From Azospirillum endophyticum (lineage in GTDB: Bacteria > Pseudomonadota > Alphaproteobacteria > Azospirillales > Azospirillaceae), in NCBI RefSeq assembly GCF_016595245.1, contig NZ_JAENHM010000067.1:304-64303 (forward strand): 64,000 nucleotides of DNA, read 5' to 3'. Shown here piece after piece: positions 41,625 through 50,586 of the stretch; position 1 is the stretch's first letter; each line of letters opens with the position of its first letter. Under the pieces are notes generated by a model. That model was not told the DNA's origin. It saw only the letters and a program-made list of their open reading frames with translations, and ran no database searches. The position numbers and the translations under genes are program-made.

Positions 41625-43229
41625 TCAGGCGGCCAGCCAGACATGCTCGGCGAATGCATAGCCTTCCAGATTGCCAAGTGGACTTTTCCGCATGCCCTTC
41701 ACCTTCTGAGAAAGGGCGTCGACGTTGGAGATATAGGCGGGGATGATCGTTCCGGCCTCGGTTGCGATCATGCCCTGCATCTCGGCATAGATCTGCTTTC
41801 GGCGCGCGTTGTCCAGGCTGCCGCGTGCCTCGACCAGCAGCCGGTCGAAGCGCTCCGACCGGTAATGGCTTTCGTTCCAGGGCGCGTCCGAGGCGTAGAG
41901 CAGCGAGAACAGGATGTCCGGCGTCGGACGAGGATTGATATTGCCGAAATGCACTGGTGCCTTCAGCCAGTAATTTGCCCAATAGCCGTCTGAGGGCACG
42001 CGGTTGATCTGGAAATTCATGCCGATCCCGGCGCCGGCCTGCTGCACGATCGTCGCCATGTCGATCGATCCGACTGCGGCATCCGACGCGACGATTGGGA
42101 TTGCCTGCCCCAACATTCCTGCTTTGTTGAACAGCGCCTTGGCCTTTTCGGGATCATAGGCGGGAGCGGCCAGTTCCGCGTTGAAATAGGGGCTGGACGG
42201 TGGAACGGGCTGATCGTTCCCCGGCTCGCAGATGCCCCGCAGGACGGTTTTCTGGATCTGCGTGCGATTGACCAGATGGCGCATGCCGGCGACGAAGTCG
42301 GCACGGTCACCCGGCGCCATATCCAGCCGCATGTTCAGGTTTGTGTAGTTCCCGGCGATGCTGCGTTCCAGGACCACACCCGGCTGGCTCTCCAGCAGGC
42401 GGAGCTGCGCGGGCTTCATGTTCGCGGCGATATGAACGTCGCCGCTCAGAAGCGCATTGGCGCGGGCGCTGTCATCCGCGACCGCGAAGAACTCGAAGCT
42501 GTTCAGTGGCGCCGGCGTCTTGAAGTAATCCTCGTTGCGCGACATGACCGACCGGGCGCCCGGCTCGAAGCGGTCCAGCCGGAACGCGCCGGTGCCGACG
42601 CCTTTGGAGAAGTCGGTGGTGCCCTCGGCCACGATCATGAAGTGATGCATGGCAAGGATCGTCGGCAGATCGGCATTGGGCGCGGTCAGCGTGATCTGGA
42701 CGGTCGCGGGATCGAGCGCCCTGATATCCGTCATCTGCTTGGCGATTGCCGCGACCTTCGAGGCCACCTGCGGATCGAGATGCCGCCGCAGGGAGAACGT
42801 CACATCGTTGGCGGTCAGCGTCTTGCCGTTGTGGAAGGTCACGCCCCGCTTGAGCTTGATTGTCCAGACCTTGGCGTCGGGGGTCTCGATGCCGTCGGCC
42901 AGTTCCATCTGCACGGCACCCGCCTGGTCCAGCACCGTCAGGCGGCTATAGAGCGAACAGCAGCGGACGTAATCGGTCGAAAGCGACGCTTTGGCCGGGT
43001 CCAGCGTGTCGGCGGTCGACGCCGACCAGCCCGCCGCTACTAGGTGACCGCCCTTGACCGGGGTATCGGCCAGCGCGGCGGCCGCCCGGCCAAGAATGGC
43101 GCCGCCCGCGGCAAGTCCGATTCCGCCCGCCATGACCATCTGCAACAGCTCGCGACGGTTCGCGCCGCGGCGCATGGCGTCTTCGACCTGTCGATCGTCG
43201 CGAGGGGTCCAGTTCGTGGTCGTCGTCAT
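41625..43229 (-). CDS. Extracellular solute-binding protein family 5 (cassette 1)
   Basis: A 534-residue periplasmic binding protein of the DppA/OppA family. Seen: an N-terminal region with twin arginine (GANRRELLQMVMAGGIGLAAGGAILGRAAAALA) that could use Tat, then STADTLDPAKASLSTDYVR, VTFHNGKTLTANDV and the closing AGTIIPAYISNVDALSQKVKG. ATG 43229 has GGGAG upstream. It shares the overall plan with the cassette 2 protein but differs throughout, including ligand-facing segments, while the permeases and ATPases hardly differ. A different ligand is inferred. Confidence 0.93.
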   Translation of the reverse strand: MTTTTNWTPRDDRQVEDAMRRGANRRELLQMVMAGGIGLAAGGAILGRAAAALADTPVKGGHLVAAGWSASTADTLDPAKASLSTDYVRCCSLYSRLTVLDQAGAVQMELADGIETPDAKVWTIKLKRGVTFHNGKTLTANDVTFSLRRHLDPQVASKVAAIAKQMTDIRALDPATVQITLTAPNADLPTILAMHHFMIVAEGTTDFSKGVGTGAFRLDRFEPGARSVMSRNEDYFKTPAPLNSFEFFAVADDSARANALLSGDVHIAANMKPAQLRLLESQPGVVLERSIAGNYTNLNMRLDMAPGDRADFVAGMRHLVNRTQIQKTVLRGICEPGNDQPVPPSSPYFNAELAAPAYDPEKAKALFNKAGMLGQAIPIVASDAAVGSIDMATIVQQAGAGIGMNFQINRVPSDGYWANYWLKAPVHFGNINPRPTPDILFSLLYASDAPWNESHYRSERFDRLLVEARGSLDNARRKQIYAEMQGMIATEAGTIIPAYISNVDALSQKVKGMRKSPLGNLEGYAFAEHVWLAA

Positions 43230-43255
43230 TCTCACGGCTCCCTGTTCTGTCGTGG

Positions 43256-45319
43256 TTAAAGCTGGCTGCACAGGCGGTAGGCATCGAAGATCGAGGCATG
43301 CAGATCGCGGCTGGCCACCGCATCGCCGATGCGGTGCAGGGCGAAACGGCCCGGCTGCAAATCCTGGGGCCGGCCGGCCAGAAGCCGGTCGATGTCGGTG
43401 ATCCCATTGTTCAGGGACAAGGCGCGCAAGTCGTTGAACACCCCGTCCATCGGCAGCGTCCCGTGTTCGACGACGACCTGGGCGGTGACGATCACGCGCT
43501 CCTCGTCCGTCATTTCGTTGCGCAGGATGGCGGCCAAGCGGTTTCCCTCGCGGCGCACCCGGATCAGGCGGTGATCGACCAGGGGCGTAACACCCTGCTG
43601 GTACAGCCTTTTGCGGAAGCTGGAGGTGTCCTGGTACGGCATCTCGACCGCCGCCGCGGCATCGGGCGTGACGAAGGTGACCGTCTTTCCCGCGGCCGCC
43701 AGCTTGAGCGCACAGGACGGCGCCGCCTGCCGGCCGGTACCGTCATAGACCAGCACGTCATCCTGTGCCGGCACGTGGCCGGACAGCATGTCCCAGACAC
43801 TGGTGCACTGTTCGCCGCCGTCCAGCCAGTCGAGGTCGGGCACGCCACCGGTGGCGACGATGACGATGTCCGGGTTTTCGGCGGCGATGTCGGCGGCTTC
43901 GGCATACATGTTCAGGCGAATGTCCACCGCCAGCCGCTCGAGCTCGCCCCGGCGCCATTCGGTGATGCCCAGAAGATCCTGCCGCCCCTCGGCGCCGGCG
44001 GCGATGAGAACCTGCCCGCCCAGCCGGCTTCCCGCCTCGAACAGGGTGACGCGATGGCCGCGCTCGGCCAGCACGCGGGCGGCCTCCATCCCGGCAGGAC
44101 CGCCGCCGACCACCACCGCGCGGCGCGGCGTATCGGCGGGCGTGATCTCGTGGCTCAGCATGGTTTCGCGGGTGGTGGCAGGGTTATGGATGCAATGCGC
44201 CTTGCGATACAGGCAATAGGACGCCCCGACGCAGGGGCGGATGCGATCTTCCTCGCCGCGTTGGATCTTGGCGACCAGATGCGGGTCGGCGATGTGCGCC
44301 CGCGTCATGCCGACCAGATCGGCGATGCCTTCGCGCAGGACATGCCGCGCCGTCGCGACGTCCCGGATGCCGGTGGCATGCATGACCGGCAGCCCGACCT
44401 CGGCCCGGAAGCGCCGCACCTCGCTGAGGAACGGAGCGCTGCGCTGGAACATGCCGGGCATGTTGTGTTCCGTCAGCAGCAGATCGCTGTCCATCCGGCC
44501 ATAGATGCAGTTGAAGAAATCGATATGGCCTTCCCGCTGCAGCATGTGGGCGATTTCAAGGCTTTCATCCATATGCAGCCCGTCCTCGCCCCCCTCGTCG
44601 ATGACGTAGCGGATGCCGATGACGAAGTCCGGGCCGACGGCCTCGCGCATCGCCTCATGCACCATCAGCACGAAGCGAGCCCGGTTCGCGGTTGAGCCGC
44701 CGAAGCCGTCGGTGCGCAGGTTGGTGCGGGGCGACAGGAACTGGCCCAGCAGATGCCCGCCGGTCAGCGTTTCCACCCCGTCGAGTCCCGCCTGCCGGCA
44801 ACGCCTTGCGGCGGCGGCGTAGTCGGCGACGACACGGTCGATGTCGGCGCGGTCCATTTCCTTGGGAAAGCTGCGGGTCCGCGTTTCGCGCACCCGCGAC
44901 GGCGCGATTGCCGGCAGCCAGCCGCTGCCCAGCGCGGTCGCCCGCCGCCCCAGATGCGACACCTGGCACATGATGGCGGTGCCATGGTCGTGGATGCGGC
45001 GTGCCATCGCCTCCAGATGCGGCAGGATGGCGTCGCCCGACAGGTTGAGCTGCCCGCCGCCCCAGCTCGAATCGCGCGAGGTCATGGCGGAGCCGCCGAT
45101 CATCGTCAGGGCGATGCCGCCCTTCGCTTTTTCTTCATGGTAGCGCTGGTAACGCTCGGTCGGCATGCCGCCTTCGTCCAGCATCGAGGCATGGCTGGTG
45201 CTGACGATGCGGTTGCGCAGCAGAAGCCCGCCCAGCCGGAACGGTGAAAGCAGCGGATCGGAGGACTGCGAGCTGGTCTGGGAATTGGGCTGGGCTGCGA
45301 TATGCGCCGCGATCTGCAT
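43256..45319 (-). CDS. DgcA/StcD-like N-demethylase, OYE domain fused to FAD/NAD domain
   Basis: A 687-residue flavo-iron-sulfur oxidoreductase of the trimethylamine dehydrogenase/2,4-dienoyl-CoA reductase superfamily. Seen: TIM-barrel FMN domain (residues about 20-370), a 4Fe-4S loop RPCVGASYCLYRKAHCIHNPAT, then a Rossmann FAD domain (RRAVVVGGGPAGMEAARVLAERG) and a second nucleotide-binding part. The CVGASYC spacing resembles dimethylglycine demethylase DgcA and N-methylproline demethylase, so oxidative N-demethylation of a betaine-derived amino acid is inferred. ATG 45319 is preferred since AAGGAGA lies upstream. It lies just upstream of the cassette 1 binding protein on the same strand, 26 bases away, so enzyme and transporter probably share a transcript and substrate. 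Confidence 0.87.
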   Translation of the reverse strand: MQIAAHIAAQPNSQTSSQSSDPLLSPFRLGGLLLRNRIVSTSHASMLDEGGMPTERYQRYHEEKAKGGIALTMIGGSAMTSRDSSWGGGQLNLSGDAILPHLEAMARRIHDHGTAIMCQVSHLGRRATALGSGWLPAIAPSRVRETRTRSFPKEMDRADIDRVVADYAAAARRCRQAGLDGVETLTGGHLLGQFLSPRTNLRTDGFGGSTANRARFVLMVHEAMREAVGPDFVIGIRYVIDEGGEDGLHMDESLEIAHMLQREGHIDFFNCIYGRMDSDLLLTEHNMPGMFQRSAPFLSEVRRFRAEVGLPVMHATGIRDVATARHVLREGIADLVGMTRAHIADPHLVAKIQRGEEDRIRPCVGASYCLYRKAHCIHNPATTRETMLSHEITPADTPRRAVVVGGGPAGMEAARVLAERGHRVTLFEAGSRLGGQVLIAAGAEGRQDLLGITEWRRGELERLAVDIRLNMYAEAADIAAENPDIVIVATGGVPDLDWLDGGEQCTSVWDMLSGHVPAQDDVLVYDGTGRQAAPSCALKLAAAGKTVTFVTPDAAAAVEMPYQDTSSFRKRLYQQGVTPLVDHRLIRVRREGNRLAAILRNEMTDEERVIVTAQVVVEHGTLPMDGVFNDLRALSLNNGITDIDRLLAGRPQDLQPGRFALHRIGDAVASRDLHASIFDAYRLCSQL

Positions 45320-45427
45320 GGCTGGAAGGTCTCCTTGATGTGCCCAGGCGGACATGGGTCAAGGATGTGCCTGTGGAGCGCAGGCCAGGAAGCTTGATAA
45401 AACGTGCAAGGGGTATACCCTGAGCGT

Positions 45428-46348
45428 ATGGCCCTGCGCAGCATCGCCCCCCTTGCCCGAACCCTGTTCATCTTCGAGGCGGCTGCCCGGACGGGCAGCT
45501 TTTCGGCGGCAGCGCGGGAATTCAACGTCACCCAACCGTCCGTCAGCCGCAGCATCGCGCAGCTCGAGGATCGGCTGGGCTTGCGGCTGTTCCAGCGCAC
45601 CCCCACCGGCATTGTCCTGACCGCCGAGGGCGATGAGATTTTCCGCACCCTGCGCGACAGTCTCGCGGCGATCGACCGCACGGTCGATACCGTGCGTCAA
45701 CGCGCGGCAAGAACACGGGTCATCCTGTCCTTCTCCAGTTCCTTCGCCACACATTGGCTGGTGCCTCGGCTACGTGCCTTCAAGGGGGCATTCCCGACCG
45801 TCGAACTGCGTCTGGATTTGGTGCAGGGAATGCTGGGCCAGCCCCCGTCCGACGTGGACATCGCCACCCGCGTCGTCGAGGCCGACGACCCGCGTTATCA
45901 CGTCTGGCCCTTTGCGCCGGAGATCATCATGCCGGTTTGCAGCCCCGCCTATCTGGCGGAGCGCGGCCCCTTGGATGCCGATCCGCAACGCCATGTCTTC
46001 CTGAACCTGAACGACGAGCACAAGGCGCATTGGAACCGGCTTCTGAACCCAAGCGGGCGCCTGGAGGGCATCGGAACCTGGGATGTGTTCTCAGACTATT
46101 CGGTCGCATTGCAGGCGGCGCAGAATGGCGAAGGGATCGCGCTCGGCTGGGTCAGCGTCGTATCGCGCGCGCTTTGCGAAGGGCATCTGGTTCGCGCCGG
46201 CGCAGGCGAAATACGCACCGGGCGCTGGCATTCGCTCATCTCGCCGAAAGCCCGTCCGCTGCAGCCCGTTGTGCCGGCGATCTGCGACTGGCTGATCGCG
46301 GTGATGCGCGACGATCTGGAGCGCCTCGACGGTGTCCGGCCCGTGTAA
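45428..46348 (+). CDS. LysR-type regulator, GcvA-like
   Basis: A 306-residue LysR protein. Seen: MALRSIAPLARTLFIFEAAARTGSFSAAAREFNVTQPSVSRSIAQLEDRLGLRLFQR as the helix-turn-helix part and an effector domain with FSSSFATHWLVPRLRAFKG. It diverges from the demethylase-transporter operon across 108 bases, the standard place for its activator. An upstream GTG at 45404 would add eight residues. Mobile-element scraps begin about 45 bases after the stop. Confidence 0.91.
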   Translation: MALRSIAPLARTLFIFEAAARTGSFSAAAREFNVTQPSVSRSIAQLEDRLGLRLFQRTPTGIVLTAEGDEIFRTLRDSLAAIDRTVDTVRQRAARTRVILSFSSSFATHWLVPRLRAFKGAFPTVELRLDLVQGMLGQPPSDVDIATRVVEADDPRYHVWPFAPEIIMPVCSPAYLAERGPLDADPQRHVFLNLNDEHKAHWNRLLNPSGRLEGIGTWDVFSDYSVALQAAQNGEGIALGWVSVVSRALCEGHLVRAGAGEIRTGRWHSLISPKARPLQPVVPAICDWLIAVMRDDLERLDGVRPV

Positions 46349-46392
46349 CCGTCGAGTGATGAGACGATGCGCACCGCCGCCGCTCTCTCTCC

Positions 46393-46680
46393 GTCGAGTA
46401 TCGGCTGTCCCACATCCAAGACTTGGCCAGGCGCCACTTCGGTGCCGACTACAGCCGCTGCGGCATGAACAACCTGCTCCAGCAGAGGGGGCTGTCCTGG
46501 CGGACCCCGCGCCCGATCCACCCCAAGACCGATCCCGCCGCCCGGGAGGCATTTAAAAAACTTCCCCGACCAACTCGCCGGCATCGCCAAGCGCCACCCC
46601 GGCAAGCGGCTGGAGGTCTGGTTCCAGGATGAGGCCTGGGTCGGCCAGAAGGGGACCCTGACCCGGGCTGTGGGCGTCGC
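46393..46680 (+). pseudogene. IS630-family transposase fragment with a frame change at an A-run
   Basis: The plus strand reads VEYRLSHIQDLARRHFGADYS, RCGMNNLLQQRGLSWRTPRP and REAFKK, then, in another frame after the run of six A (46555-46560), FPDQLAGIAKRHPGKRLEVWFQDEAWVGQKGTLTR. These are typical IS630 segments including the DE of the DDE triad. Both ends are missing. The A-run could be a decay frameshift or a remnant of programmed frameshifting known in some members. Confidence 0.75.
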
Positions 46681-46681
46681 G

Positions 46682-46838
46682 CGCCAATGCCGATCAGGCA
46701 GGGCGGTAGCTCTCGGAAAAAGCTGTCCACGGCATCGCGCCGGAGTTGACGGCGGACAACCACTCGACCGGTCTCATCAACCCCATGAACCTGAAAGACC
46801 TGCTTGGCAAGATCCAGACCGACGCTGACAATGCTCGT
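46682..46838 (-). pseudogene. IS110-family transposase N-terminal fragment
   Basis: On the minus strand from about 46838 the reading SIVSVGLDLAKQVFQVHGVD, ETGRVVVRRQLRRDAVDSFF, RELPPCLIGIGARR matches the N-terminal RuvC-like domain of IS110 transposases. It ends abruptly where the IS630 fragment begins, suggesting one element inserted into or recombined with the other. The bases from 46839 to the ATPase stop at 46994 hold nothing recognised. Confidence 0.75.
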
Positions 46839-46993
46839 GGACGACCGTCCCCGACGTGGCGTTCGACACAGACCACTTCCTGGCCAGTTCAGGCCGGTGG
46901 GTAGCGGTCGTCCATACCATCCACCAAATCAGGCTCCTGGAAACCTCGGGCAGTTCATTGGCAGGCTGGAGGGTGGAGTGGAGGGCCGACGGT

Positions 46994-48643
46994 TCACGCC
47001 ACTCGCATCCGGTCGGCGTCGATGTTCAGGGTGTCGAGCCAGGTCGGATCCAGCTTCGGCACCGATGAGAACAGCAGCTGCGAATAGGGGTGCTGCGGCG
47101 GCTGCCGGTCGGCGGGGATGATGGTCTCCACAGTCTGCCCGCGATACATCACGACGATCTCGTCGCAGATCGCCTCGATCACCGACAGGTCGTGGCTGAT
47201 GAAGACATAGGACAGGCCAAGTTCGCGTTGCAGTTCCTTCAGCAGGTCGATGACCGCCGCCGCAACCACGGTGTCGAGGGCCGAGGTGATCTCGTCGCAC
47301 AGGATCAGCTTCGGCTCGGCGGCGAGCGCACGGGCGAAGTTCACCCGCTGCTTCTGGCCGCCCGACAATTCGGCCGGGCGGCGGTGGCGCAGGGCGCGGG
47401 GCAGGCGGACCATGTCCAGCAGCGCATCGACCCGCGCATCGCGGGCCTTGCCGCGCAGGCCGTGATAGAAGGTCAGCGGACGGCCGAGGATGTCCTCGAT
47501 GGACTTGGCCGGGTTGAGCGCGGTGTCGGCGTGCTGGAAGACGATCTGGAGGTCGCGGAGCTGGTCGTGGCTGCGCTGGCGGGCGCTGTGCCACAGCTCC
47601 TTGCCGTTGAACTGGATGTCGCCCTTGCAGGCCGGCAGGATCCCGGCGATGGCGCGCGCCAAGGTCGATTTCCCGCAGCCGGACTCCCCGATGATGCCGA
47701 GGTTGGTGCCCCGCTTCACCTGCAGGCTCACCCCCTTGACGGCGAGGACCAGCGGCTGCCCGTTCGACTGCGGCGGGCCGTAGCCGGCGCTCAGCGTGTT
47801 GATCTCCAGCAGGGGAGCGGCGCTGTCGGCGACTGGCAGCGCCTCGCGCCCGCCGGTGTCGGGGTGGAAGGCGTGCAGCAATTCCTGTGTGTAGGGGTGG
47901 GCCGGGCGCGTCAGGATGTCGTGGACGCTGCCGGTTTCCTGCACCGCGCCGTTGCGCAGCACCATGATGCGGTCGGCGATCTGCGCGACCACCGCCAGAT
48001 CGTGGGAGACATAGACGCAGGCGATCCGGTGCTGGGCGGTCACCGCCTTGAAGGCACGCAGGACCTCGACCTGGGTGGTGACGTCCAGCGCCGTCGTCGG
48101 CTCGTCGAAGATCACCACCTTGGGATCGCCGATCAGCGCCATCGCCGCCGCCAGCCGTTGCAGCTGGCCGCCCGACACCTGGTGCGGATAGCGGTCGCCG
48201 ATACCGTCGGGATCGGGCAGGGACAGGGCACGGAACAGGGCGACCGCCCGGCGGCGGGCCTCGTCCGGCGGCATCAGGCGGTGGATCCGCGTCACCTCGA
48301 TGACTTGATCCATGATGGTCGAGGCCGGGTTGAAGGCGGCGGCCGCGCTCTGCGGCACATAGGCCACGGTGGTGCCGCGCAGGGCGGCCCGCTCCTTCTC
48401 CGGCAGCGTCGCCATGTCATGGCCGTCGACCTTCACCGTGCCGCCGGAAATCCGGCATCCCGGACGGGCGTGGCCCAGCAGGGTCATGGCCGCGGTGGTC
48501 TTGCCGGACCCGCTTTCGCCGATGAAGGCGACGGTCTCGCCGGCGGCGATATCCAGGTCGATGCCTTTCAGGATCTGGATTTTGCGGCCCGAATCGGTGG
48601 TGGCTTCGACCGTCAGAGCGCGGATTTCGACAAGGTTCGTCAT
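46994..48643 (-). CDS. Oligopeptide-type ABC transporter, fused double ATPase (cassette 2)
   Basis: A 549-residue fused double ATPase, same length and domain order as the cassette 1 copy at 38068. Both nucleotide-binding sites have intact Walker A, signature and Walker B motifs (GESGSGKTT/VSGGQLQR/VVIFDEP and GESGCGKST/LSGGQKQR/LILCDEI). Differences to cassette 1 are mostly in the linker between halves (HPDTGGREALPVADSA against HPDTGGRPTLPIANST). The start shares one base with the permease stop. The gene ends next to IS110 and IS630 relics, which marks one duplication edge. Confidence 0.94.
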   Translation of the reverse strand: MTNLVEIRALTVEATTDSGRKIQILKGIDLDIAAGETVAFIGESGSGKTTAAMTLLGHARPGCRISGGTVKVDGHDMATLPEKERAALRGTTVAYVPQSAAAAFNPASTIMDQVIEVTRIHRLMPPDEARRRAVALFRALSLPDPDGIGDRYPHQVSGGQLQRLAAAMALIGDPKVVIFDEPTTALDVTTQVEVLRAFKAVTAQHRIACVYVSHDLAVVAQIADRIMVLRNGAVQETGSVHDILTRPAHPYTQELLHAFHPDTGGREALPVADSAAPLLEINTLSAGYGPPQSNGQPLVLAVKGVSLQVKRGTNLGIIGESGCGKSTLARAIAGILPACKGDIQFNGKELWHSARQRSHDQLRDLQIVFQHADTALNPAKSIEDILGRPLTFYHGLRGKARDARVDALLDMVRLPRALRHRRPAELSGGQKQRVNFARALAAEPKLILCDEITSALDTVVAAAVIDLLKELQRELGLSYVFISHDLSVIEAICDEIVVMYRGQTVETIIPADRQPPQHPYSQLLFSSVPKLDPTWLDTLNIDADRMRVA

Positions 48644-49533
48644 CAGGAAGCACTCCGGTCCCGGATCTTCTGCGGAAGATTGTCGATCAGCAGATTGACG
48701 CTGATGGTCAGGGTGGCGATGGCCAGCGACGGCACGATCACCGCCGGTGCCGCGAAGGGCAGGCCGCCGATGTTCTCGCGCACCAGCGCACCCCAGTCGG
48801 CATAGGGCGGCTGGACGCCCAGCCCCAGGAAGGACAGGCCCGACAGCAGCAGGACGATGAAGACGAAGCGCAGGCCGAGGTCGGCCAGCACCGGGCCGAT
48901 GATGTTGGGCAGGATCTCCGATGCGATCAGGTAGGGCAGCCTTTCGCCCCGGATGCGGGCGACCATGATGAAATCCATCGTGTCGATGTTGATCGCCAGC
49001 GCCCGGCTGAAGCGGTAGGCGCCGGGGACATAGATGACCGACAGGGTCAGGATCAGCACGGGGATGGACGAGCCCACCGCCGCGACCACCATCAGGCCGA
49101 ACAGCTTGCTGGGGATGGAGTTCATGGCGTCGAGGATGCGGCTGACCACCATGTCCACCGGCCCGCGCAGCACCGCCGAGGTCATGCCCAGCACCACGCC
49201 GGTGAAGCAGGCGATGGACACCGCGGCCAGGGAGATGCCGACGGTGTAGCGGGCGCCGTAGATGATGCGGGACAGCATGTCGCGGCCGAGATAATCCGAC
49301 CCCAGCCACAGGCCGGGCCGCATCGGGCCGAAATAGTCGAGGTCGATCATCTCGCCCACCGAATGGGGCGTGATGTAGGGGGCGAACAGGGCGACCAGCG
49401 CCCAGAACAGGACGACGGAGAAGGCGGCGAGGCCGACCAGGTTGATCCGGTAGCCCGACCATGCCGTCAGCGAGCCGGTGGAAGCCCTGGAGCCGGTTGA
49501 GGCCCTCGGTTCAGTGGAAGAATGTGTCTTCAT
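48643..49533 (-). CDS. Oligopeptide-type ABC permease, DppC-like (cassette 2)
   Basis: A 296-residue permease almost identical to the cassette 1 protein but twelve residues longer at the N-terminus, where RASTGSRASTGS is an exact tandem duplication. The rest carries the same helices and coupling loop (DFIMVARIRGERLPYLIASEILPN). Overlaps the neighbouring genes by one and four bases as in cassette 1. Confidence 0.93.
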   Translation of the reverse strand: MKTHSSTEPRASTGSRASTGSLTAWSGYRINLVGLAAFSVVLFWALVALFAPYITPHSVGEMIDLDYFGPMRPGLWLGSDYLGRDMLSRIIYGARYTVGISLAAVSIACFTGVVLGMTSAVLRGPVDMVVSRILDAMNSIPSKLFGLMVVAAVGSSIPVLILTLSVIYVPGAYRFSRALAINIDTMDFIMVARIRGERLPYLIASEILPNIIGPVLADLGLRFVFIVLLLSGLSFLGLGVQPPYADWGALVRENIGGLPFAAPAVIVPSLAIATLTISVNLLIDNLPQKIRDRSAS

Positions 49534-50480
49534 CGGAGCCTCGGGTTCGACAGGATGGCGACGATGTCGGCGGTGGTGATCAGGATCAGATACCCGAAGC
49601 AGAAGATCATCGCGCAGGACTGGATCAGCGGCAAATCACGGGTGGACACCGCATCGACCATCAGCTTGGCGATCCCCGGATAGTTGAAGATCGTCTCGAC
49701 GATGATCACGCCGCCCAGCAGGTAGGAGAGCGACAGCGCCACCGCGTTGGAGATGGGCCCCAGCGCGTTGGGCAGGGCGTGGCGCAGGACCATGCGGGGG
49801 CGCGACGCCCCTTTCAGCAGCGCCATCTCGACATAGGGGGTGTTCAGCGTTTCGATCACGGCGGCTCTGGTCATGCGGATCATCTGCGCCGACACCCCGA
49901 AGGTCAGGGTGATGACCGGCATGGCGTAGGCCCGCAGCAGGCCGGAGAAACTGTCGACATTGTAGGTGAAGGACAGGGCCGGCAGCCATTTCAGGTAGAC
50001 GGCGAACACCAGAACGGCCAGGGTCGCCAGCACGAATTCCGGCACCGAGATGACGCCGATGGTGGCGATGGTGACGATGCGGTCATAGAGCGTGCGCCGC
50101 CACATGGCGGCGGTGATGCCCAGCGTCAGCGCCAGCGGAACCGACACCAGGGTGGTCAGCCCGGCCAGCTTCAGGGTGTTGGCGAGCCGGCCGGAGATCA
50201 GCGTGGCCACCGGCATATGGTTGGCGTAGGAGGTGCCGAGATCGCCCCGGAACAGGCCGCCGATCCAGTAGACGAAGCGCAGCAGGGCCGGGTCGTCCAG
50301 ATGCATGGCCGTGCGCAGCCCGGCGATGGCTTCCGGCGTCGCCGCCTGCCCCAGCAGGATGGTCGCCGTGTCGCCGGGCAGCAGGGTGGTGGCGAAGAAC
50401 ACGGCGAAGGACACGATCGTCAGCGTGACCAGTGCGATGAGCAGCCGACCAAGGATGAGGGACGGAACGCGTGATGTCAT
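49530..50480 (-). CDS. Oligopeptide-type ABC permease, DppB-like (cassette 2)
   Basis: A 316-residue permease, same length as the cassette 1 homologue with scattered conservative changes (for example YNVDSFSG for YQVDSFAG and VITLTFGVSAQ for VVTLTFVVAAQ). Coupling loop and helices are intact. The first 20 codons and the bases upstream are the same in both cassettes. Confidence 0.93.
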   Translation of the reverse strand: MTSRVPSLILGRLLIALVTLTIVSFAVFFATTLLPGDTATILLGQAATPEAIAGLRTAMHLDDPALLRFVYWIGGLFRGDLGTSYANHMPVATLISGRLANTLKLAGLTTLVSVPLALTLGITAAMWRRTLYDRIVTIATIGVISVPEFVLATLAVLVFAVYLKWLPALSFTYNVDSFSGLLRAYAMPVITLTFGVSAQMIRMTRAAVIETLNTPYVEMALLKGASRPRMVLRHALPNALGPISNAVALSLSYLLGGVIIVETIFNYPGIAKLMVDAVSTRDLPLIQSCAMIFCFGYLILITTADIVAILSNPRLR

Positions 50481-50586
50481 GCTTGGCCTCCGCAAGGCGA
50501 GGCGCCCCCGGAGGGGTTGCCCGAATGGGCCGCGACGGGCCGGAACGGCCGGCCCCGCGGCCGTCCCGTTCCGCCCGCCCACTGTA
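50481..50586 (-). other. GC-rich inverted repeats between binding protein and permease (cassette 2)
   Basis: A 106-base gap homologous to 41519-41624 with a few substitutions, still rich in GGCC/CCGG inverted repeats. Conservation of length and hairpin content in both cassettes argues for a function in message balance, or simply for recent duplication. Confidence 0.45.
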
